Assembly: GCA_002347755.1 (NCBI GenBank)
Contig: DDXT01000006.1
Location: forward strand, 1 to 9,915
DNA: 9,915 nucleotides
Source: Caryophanales bacterium UBA2253
GTDB lineage: Bacteria; Bacillota_I; Bacilli_A; ML615J-28; CAG-698
Direction: 5' to 3'
The position numbers and the translations under genes were made by a program. Position 1 is the first letter of the stretch. Each line of letters opens with the position of its first letter. The notes under the pieces are model-generated. The model was not told where the DNA came from, did no database searches, and worked only from the letters and a program-made list of their open reading frames with translations. This document shows positions 7,694-9,915 of the stretch, piece by piece.

Positions 7694-8476
7694 ATGAAGA
7701 CAGTGGTTTTGACCGGAGCTTCCTCCGGAATCGGTTTGGCAACCGGCGAATACTTGTCCCAAAATGGTTATAAAGTTTACGGTTTGTCCCGGACTTCTGG
7801 GAACAGCCCGCTGATCAATTTCATTGCTTGCGACGTCACCGACCGGCTTCAGGTGGAGAATGCCTTTAAAAGCATACCTGAGGACATCTTCGCGGTCATC
7901 AACAACGCCGGCATGGGGATCAGCGGACCGGTGGAACTCGCGGAAGAAAATGAAATCAAGAAAATTTTCAAAGTCAATGTGCTCGGAGTCATCAATGTCT
8001 GTCAGATCGCCATCCCGTATTTGCGAAAGACCAAAGGCCGGATTATCAACATCGGCAGCGTCGCCGGCGAAATGACCATTCCGTTTCAGGTTTTCTATTC
8101 GATGAGCAAAGCCGGGGTCGCCACCATTTCCGAGGGCTTGAATATGGAATTAAAGCCTTTCGGGATCAAAGTAACCATGGTCATGCCTGGGGATACCAAA
8201 ACCGGATTCACCAAAAACCGCGAAAAAACCAACAAATTGGATAATCCTTACCAGGATCGTTATTTGCGATCGATCTCCAAAATGGAACAGGACGAACAAA
8301 AAGGCAAATCGCCGCTTACGGTCGCAAAAGTGATCGCCAAAGTGCTGCAAAAGAAGCATCCGCCGATTAAAGTCACGGTCGGATGGGAATATAAACTATT
8401 GATATTCTTAAAGAGACTGGTTTCGGCCCGAGCCCTGAATAACATCCTGTACCAAATGTACGCGAGGGAAAAATGA
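7694..8476 (+). CDS. Classical short-chain dehydrogenase/reductase (SDR)
   Basis: NAD(P)-dependent oxidoreductase of the classical SDR family, 260 residues. The Rossmann cofactor motif TGASSGIG is at 7-14, NNAG at 70-73, the structural/catalytic Asn95 in KVNVLG, and the catalytic Ser122, Tyr135 and Lys139 (YSMSK), followed by PGDTKT (165-170). Ser-Arg after the second strand (32-33) would favour NADP(H), by analogy with other SDRs. The C-terminus (about 231-256) is hydrophobic and aromatic and may be a substrate lid or membrane-contact helix. The substrate is unknown; carbonyl, acyl or sugar substrates are all compatible. It is the first gene of an operon, and its stop overlaps the start of the first CHR gene (ATGA). 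The start at 7694 is set by AGGTGA at 7683-7688. Confidence 0.9.
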   Translation: MKTVVLTGASSGIGLATGEYLSQNGYKVYGLSRTSGNSPLINFIACDVTDRLQVENAFKSIPEDIFAVINNAGMGISGPVELAEENEIKKIFKVNVLGVINVCQIAIPYLRKTKGRIINIGSVAGEMTIPFQVFYSMSKAGVATISEGLNMELKPFGIKVTMVMPGDTKTGFTKNREKTNKLDNPYQDRYLRSISKMEQDEQKGKSPLTVAKVIAKVLQKKHPPIKVTVGWEYKLLIFLKRLVSARALNNILYQMYAREK

Positions 8477-9033
8477 ACCGAAATCTAAGTCTGTTTCTGA
8501 CTTTTCTGAAAATCGGGGCCTTTACTTTCGGCGGCGGTTACGCGATGATCCCATTGATCAGCCACGAACTGGTTGAAAAGAAAAAATGGATCACCGAAGA
8601 GGAAATGGTCAACATGATCGCCATCGCGGAATCGACTCCCGGCGTCATTGCGGTCAATTCCGCCACCTTCGTCGGCTATAAAATCGGAAAATTTTGGGGT
8701 AGTTTGTTAGCAACTTTGGGAGTGGTTTTGCCGTCTTTGGCCATTATCATCGCCGTCGCCCTTTTTTTTGAAGACTTTTTGGCCATCCCGATCGTGGCAA
8801 ACGCTTTTCGCGGCATTCGGGCCGGCGTCATCGTTTTGATCATTTCGGCTTGCGTCAAACTGTATAAATTTTCGCCGAAAACCGTCATCGGTTATGCGCT
8901 GATGGCGATCGGCTTGTTCGTCAGTCTCTTCGTGGAATTCCGTTATTTGTCATTTCTGCTCATTTTGTTCGGACTGGCGGTTGGGATCGTTTCCCAGATG
9001 GTCATCCGGAAAGTTCGAGGTGACAAACAATGA
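8473..9033 (+). CDS. Chromate transporter family protein, short form, first of pair
   Basis: A 186-residue membrane protein of the short-chain CHR (ChrA-like) family, whose members act as pairs of half-length proteins. The hallmark segment FLKIGAFTFGGGYAMIPLI is at 11-29 and the second motif AESTPGVIAVNSATFVGYK at 52-70. The remaining sequence gives several hydrophobic helices (about 76-100, 110-128, 137-153, 158-176). Characterised homologues move chromate out by exchange with other anions. That function is not shown for many paralogues, so the anion here is open. The ATG overlaps the SDR stop by four bases (ATGA) and GAGGG (8464-8468) lies 4 bases upstream. The 3' end overlaps the second CHR gene in the same way, implying coupled translation of both halves in equal amounts. 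Confidence 0.92.
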   Translation: MNRNLSLFLTFLKIGAFTFGGGYAMIPLISHELVEKKKWITEEEMVNMIAIAESTPGVIAVNSATFVGYKIGKFWGSLLATLGVVLPSLAIIIAVALFFEDFLAIPIVANAFRGIRAGVIVLIISACVKLYKFSPKTVIGYALMAIGLFVSLFVEFRYLSFLLILFGLAVGIVSQMVIRKVRGDKQ

Positions 9034-9590
9034 TATATTTTGAATTGTTCTATGTTTTTTTCTCGATCGGGCTCTTCACCATCGGCGGCGGTTACGCCAT
9101 GATTCCGATGATCGAAGATCAGGTTGTGTCCCGGGGCTGGCTATCGATGGAAGAACTGATGAATTTCTTTGCGATCGCGGAATCGACACCGGGTCCGTTC
9201 GCCGTCAATACTGCCACTTTGGTCGGATTCGACCAAGGCGGGATTCTGGGAGCGGTCATTGCGACCCTCAGCGTGATCTTGCCGTCTTTCATCATCATTC
9301 TGATCATTGCCAAGTTCATTTCCAACTTTCTGAAATACGAAAAAGTGAAATGGGCTCTGGACGGGATCAAACCCATAATTGTTGGGATGATCGCGGCGGT
9401 GATTGTCAACCTGATTTTCCAAAATGTTTTGGGCGGAGTTTTCAAACTGCAAAGTTTTGATTTCGTAGCCTTGGGGATCATAACCGTCATTCTCGGCTTG
9501 CGATTGGGTTTTAAGAAACTGAACCCGATCTTCATTATTATATTGTCCGGAATTTTGGGGATTTTGTTTTATCATTTTTGGCCGCTGTAA
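9030..9590 (+). CDS. Chromate transporter family protein, short form, second of pair
   Basis: A second 186-residue CHR half-protein, clearly paralogous to the one before. It has FFSIGLFTIGGGYAMIPMI at 10-28 and ESTPGPFAVNTATLVGF at 51-67, followed by hydrophobic helices (about 72-100, 114-131, 144-158, 166-182). It differs most in the loops and the C-terminal half. In B. subtilis, paired short CHR proteins are reported to insert with opposite orientation and to work together; the same is likely here. GAGGTGA (9017-9023) lies 6 bases before the ATG, which overlaps the previous stop as ATGA. This is the last gene of the SDR-CHR-CHR operon; a terminator follows at 9623. The transported anion is not evident. 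Confidence 0.92.
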   Translation: MIYFELFYVFFSIGLFTIGGGYAMIPMIEDQVVSRGWLSMEELMNFFAIAESTPGPFAVNTATLVGFDQGGILGAVIATLSVILPSFIIILIIAKFISNFLKYEKVKWALDGIKPIIVGMIAAVIVNLIFQNVLGGVFKLQSFDFVALGIITVILGLRLGFKKLNPIFIIILSGILGILFYHFWPL

Positions 9591-9622
9591 AAAACAACCG
9601 GACGGTTATCAGACTGATGACA

Positions 9623-9656
9623 AACCCCATTTTCAAAGATGGGGTTCGTTTATTTT
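9623..9656 (+). terminator. Rho-independent terminator of the SDR-CHR operon
   Basis: Arms AACCCCAT (9623-9630) and ATGGGGTT (9639-9646) form an 8-base-pair stem with an 8-base loop, followed by the T-rich tail CGTTTATTTT. It lies 33 bases after the second CHR stop. Confidence 0.8.
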
Positions 9657-9701
9657 CCCATAACTATCTTGAAATAACAAAAAAACACCTTTTTAGACTC
9701 G

Positions 9702-9717
9702 AAAAAGATATCTTTTT
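9702..9717. repeat. 16-base perfect palindrome
   Basis: AAAAAGATATCTTTTT is perfectly self-complementary. Its left half could alternatively pair with CTTTTT at 9689-9694, so two mutually exclusive small hairpins are possible. It lies inside the non-coding stretch after the CHR operon; no function is evident. Confidence 0.5.
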
Positions 9718-9752
9718 GGGGCCATTGTCCCATTTTATGACAAGAAAAAAAT

Positions 9753-9775
9753 GAGCGTTGATTTTGTCAACGCTC
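9753..9775. repeat. Perfect hairpin, 9-base-pair stem
   Basis: GAGCGTTGA (9753-9761) pairs with TCAACGCTC (9767-9775) around the loop TTTTG. It immediately precedes the palindrome and T run at 9778-9805, so it may form the upper part of a compound terminator. It also lies in the right arm of the larger inverted repeat. Confidence 0.6.
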
Positions 9776-9777
9776 TG

Positions 9778-9805
9778 ATAACCGGACGGTTATTTCTTTT
9801 TTTGT
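9778..9805 (+). terminator. Probable second terminator upstream of the heat-shock promoter
   Basis: ATAACC (9778-9783) pairs with GGTTAT (9788-9793) around a GGAC loop and is followed by TTCTTTTTTT. The stem is short, but together with the hairpin at 9753-9775 it could insulate the next gene from read-through. It could also be an operator-like palindrome, since the same 14-mer occurs at 9596. Confidence 0.5.
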
Positions 9806-9811
9806 CACAAA

Positions 9812-9838
9812 TTAGCACTTATCTATTGACAGTGCTAA
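9812..9838. promoter_or_regulatory. CIRCE operator (HrcA binding site)
   Basis: TTAGCACT (9812-9819) and AGTGCTAA (9831-9838) are perfect inverted arms. Counted as in the consensus TTAGCACTC-N9-GAGTGCTAA, this is the standard spacing, with only the innermost base of each arm differing from consensus. The right arm overlaps the -35 box of the promoter, so bound HrcA would block polymerase. This implies heat-inducible control of the downstream gene and an hrcA gene elsewhere in the genome. Confidence 0.92.
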
Positions 9839-9854
9839 TAAAACGGAGTATAAT
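9826..9854 (+). promoter_or_regulatory. Consensus promoter of the CIRCE-controlled gene
   Basis: TTGACA (9826-9831) and TATAAT (9849-9854) are separated by exactly 17 bases, a perfect housekeeping consensus. The start would be near 9861, with GGAGG at 9880-9884, 5 bases before the ATG at 9890. A strong promoter held down by a repressor is typical of CIRCE genes. Confidence 0.93.
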
Positions 9855-9889
9855 GATATCTAGAAAGTACAGTAATTACGGAGGTAAAC

Positions 9890-9915
9890 ATGAGTGAAGT
9901 AAAAGAGTTTAAGAC
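9890..9915 (+). CDS. Start of a heat-shock gene, possibly HtpG (partial)
   Basis: Only the first nine residues are visible: MSEVKEFK and a Thr (the last codon begins AC, which is Thr whatever the third base). The start is supported by GGAGG 5 bases upstream and by the CIRCE-controlled consensus promoter. Known CIRCE targets include groESL, the hrcA-grpE-dnaK-dnaJ operon, clp genes and other chaperones. Within these, the short charged start ending EFKT resembles the N-terminus of HtpG (Hsp90), which commonly continues as EFK(A/T)E(S/T)KRLL. It does not look like the usual start of GroES, DnaK or HrcA. The HtpG call is inference from very few residues; GrpE-like or other proteins remain possible. 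The gene runs out of the window. Confidence 0.6.

Larger units (their letters stand above)
9594..9793. repeat. Segment bounded by an imperfect inverted repeat, with palindromic ends
   Basis: The left arm (9594-9624) and the reverse complement of the right arm (9763-9793) match at 25 of 31 positions, aligned by eye. Both ends also contain the same palindromic 14-mer AACCGGACGGTTAT (9596-9609 and 9780-9793). The orientation-specific part is CGGTTATCAGA (9603-9613) facing TCTGATAACCG (9774-9784), plus TGACAAA facing TTTGTCA. No reading frame of note lies inside. It could be a small non-autonomous mobile element, a pair of operator sites, or a structured transcript end. No convincing target duplication is visible at the edges. 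Confidence 0.5.

Noticed and set aside
9639..9660. GGGGTTCG resembling a tRNA T-arm
   Set aside because: There is no matching acceptor stem, anticodon arm or D-arm; the bases are accounted for by the terminator stem at 9623-9646.
1..9915. CRISPR arrays, phage genes, insertion sequences, toxin-antitoxin or defence modules
   Set aside because: No regularly spaced repeats, transposase, integrase or defence-type proteins are present; coding regions are filled by recognisable housekeeping and transport families.

Overview
The window looks like ordinary chromosome of a low-to-mid GC, Gram-positive-type bacterium (Bacillota or a relative near the Mollicutes that keeps the standard code). The evidence is AGGAGG-type ribosome sites, TTGAnn/TATAAT promoters, short U-tailed terminators, a CIRCE heat-shock operator and TGA used as a stop. 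The exact lineage is inference and weakly held. There is no transposase, phage gene, CRISPR array, tRNA or rRNA.

Layout. (1) 29-55: strong bidirectional terminator. (2) 64-1572 (-): M32-family metallocarboxypeptidase. (3) 1573-1683: divergent promoters. (4) 1684-5302 (+): two overlapping half-transporter genes encoding a probable heterodimeric ABC exporter, closed by a terminator at 5317-5349. (5) 5431-7062 (+): a divergent ATP-type phosphoenolpyruvate carboxykinase with its own promoter, followed 62 bases later by mscL (7125-7595) and a terminator. (6) 7694-9590 (+): a tightly coupled three-gene operon of a short-chain dehydrogenase and two short chromate-transporter-family (CHR) proteins, joined by ATGA stop/start overlaps. 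(7) 9591-9889: non-coding, with several hairpins and an imperfect inverted repeat about 200 bases across, then a CIRCE operator overlapping a consensus promoter. (8) 9890-9915: the first nine residues of a heat-shock gene, plausibly htpG.

The genes are mostly separate housekeeping or transport units: peptide trimming (M32), export (ABC pair), gluconeogenic/anaplerotic carbon flow (PEPCK), osmotic safety valve (MscL), and a redox enzyme tied to anion transport (SDR-CHR-CHR). I did not find a clear new multi-gene system. The least explained pieces are the inverted-repeat segment at 9594-9793, the SDR-CHR coupling and the divergent PEPCK.
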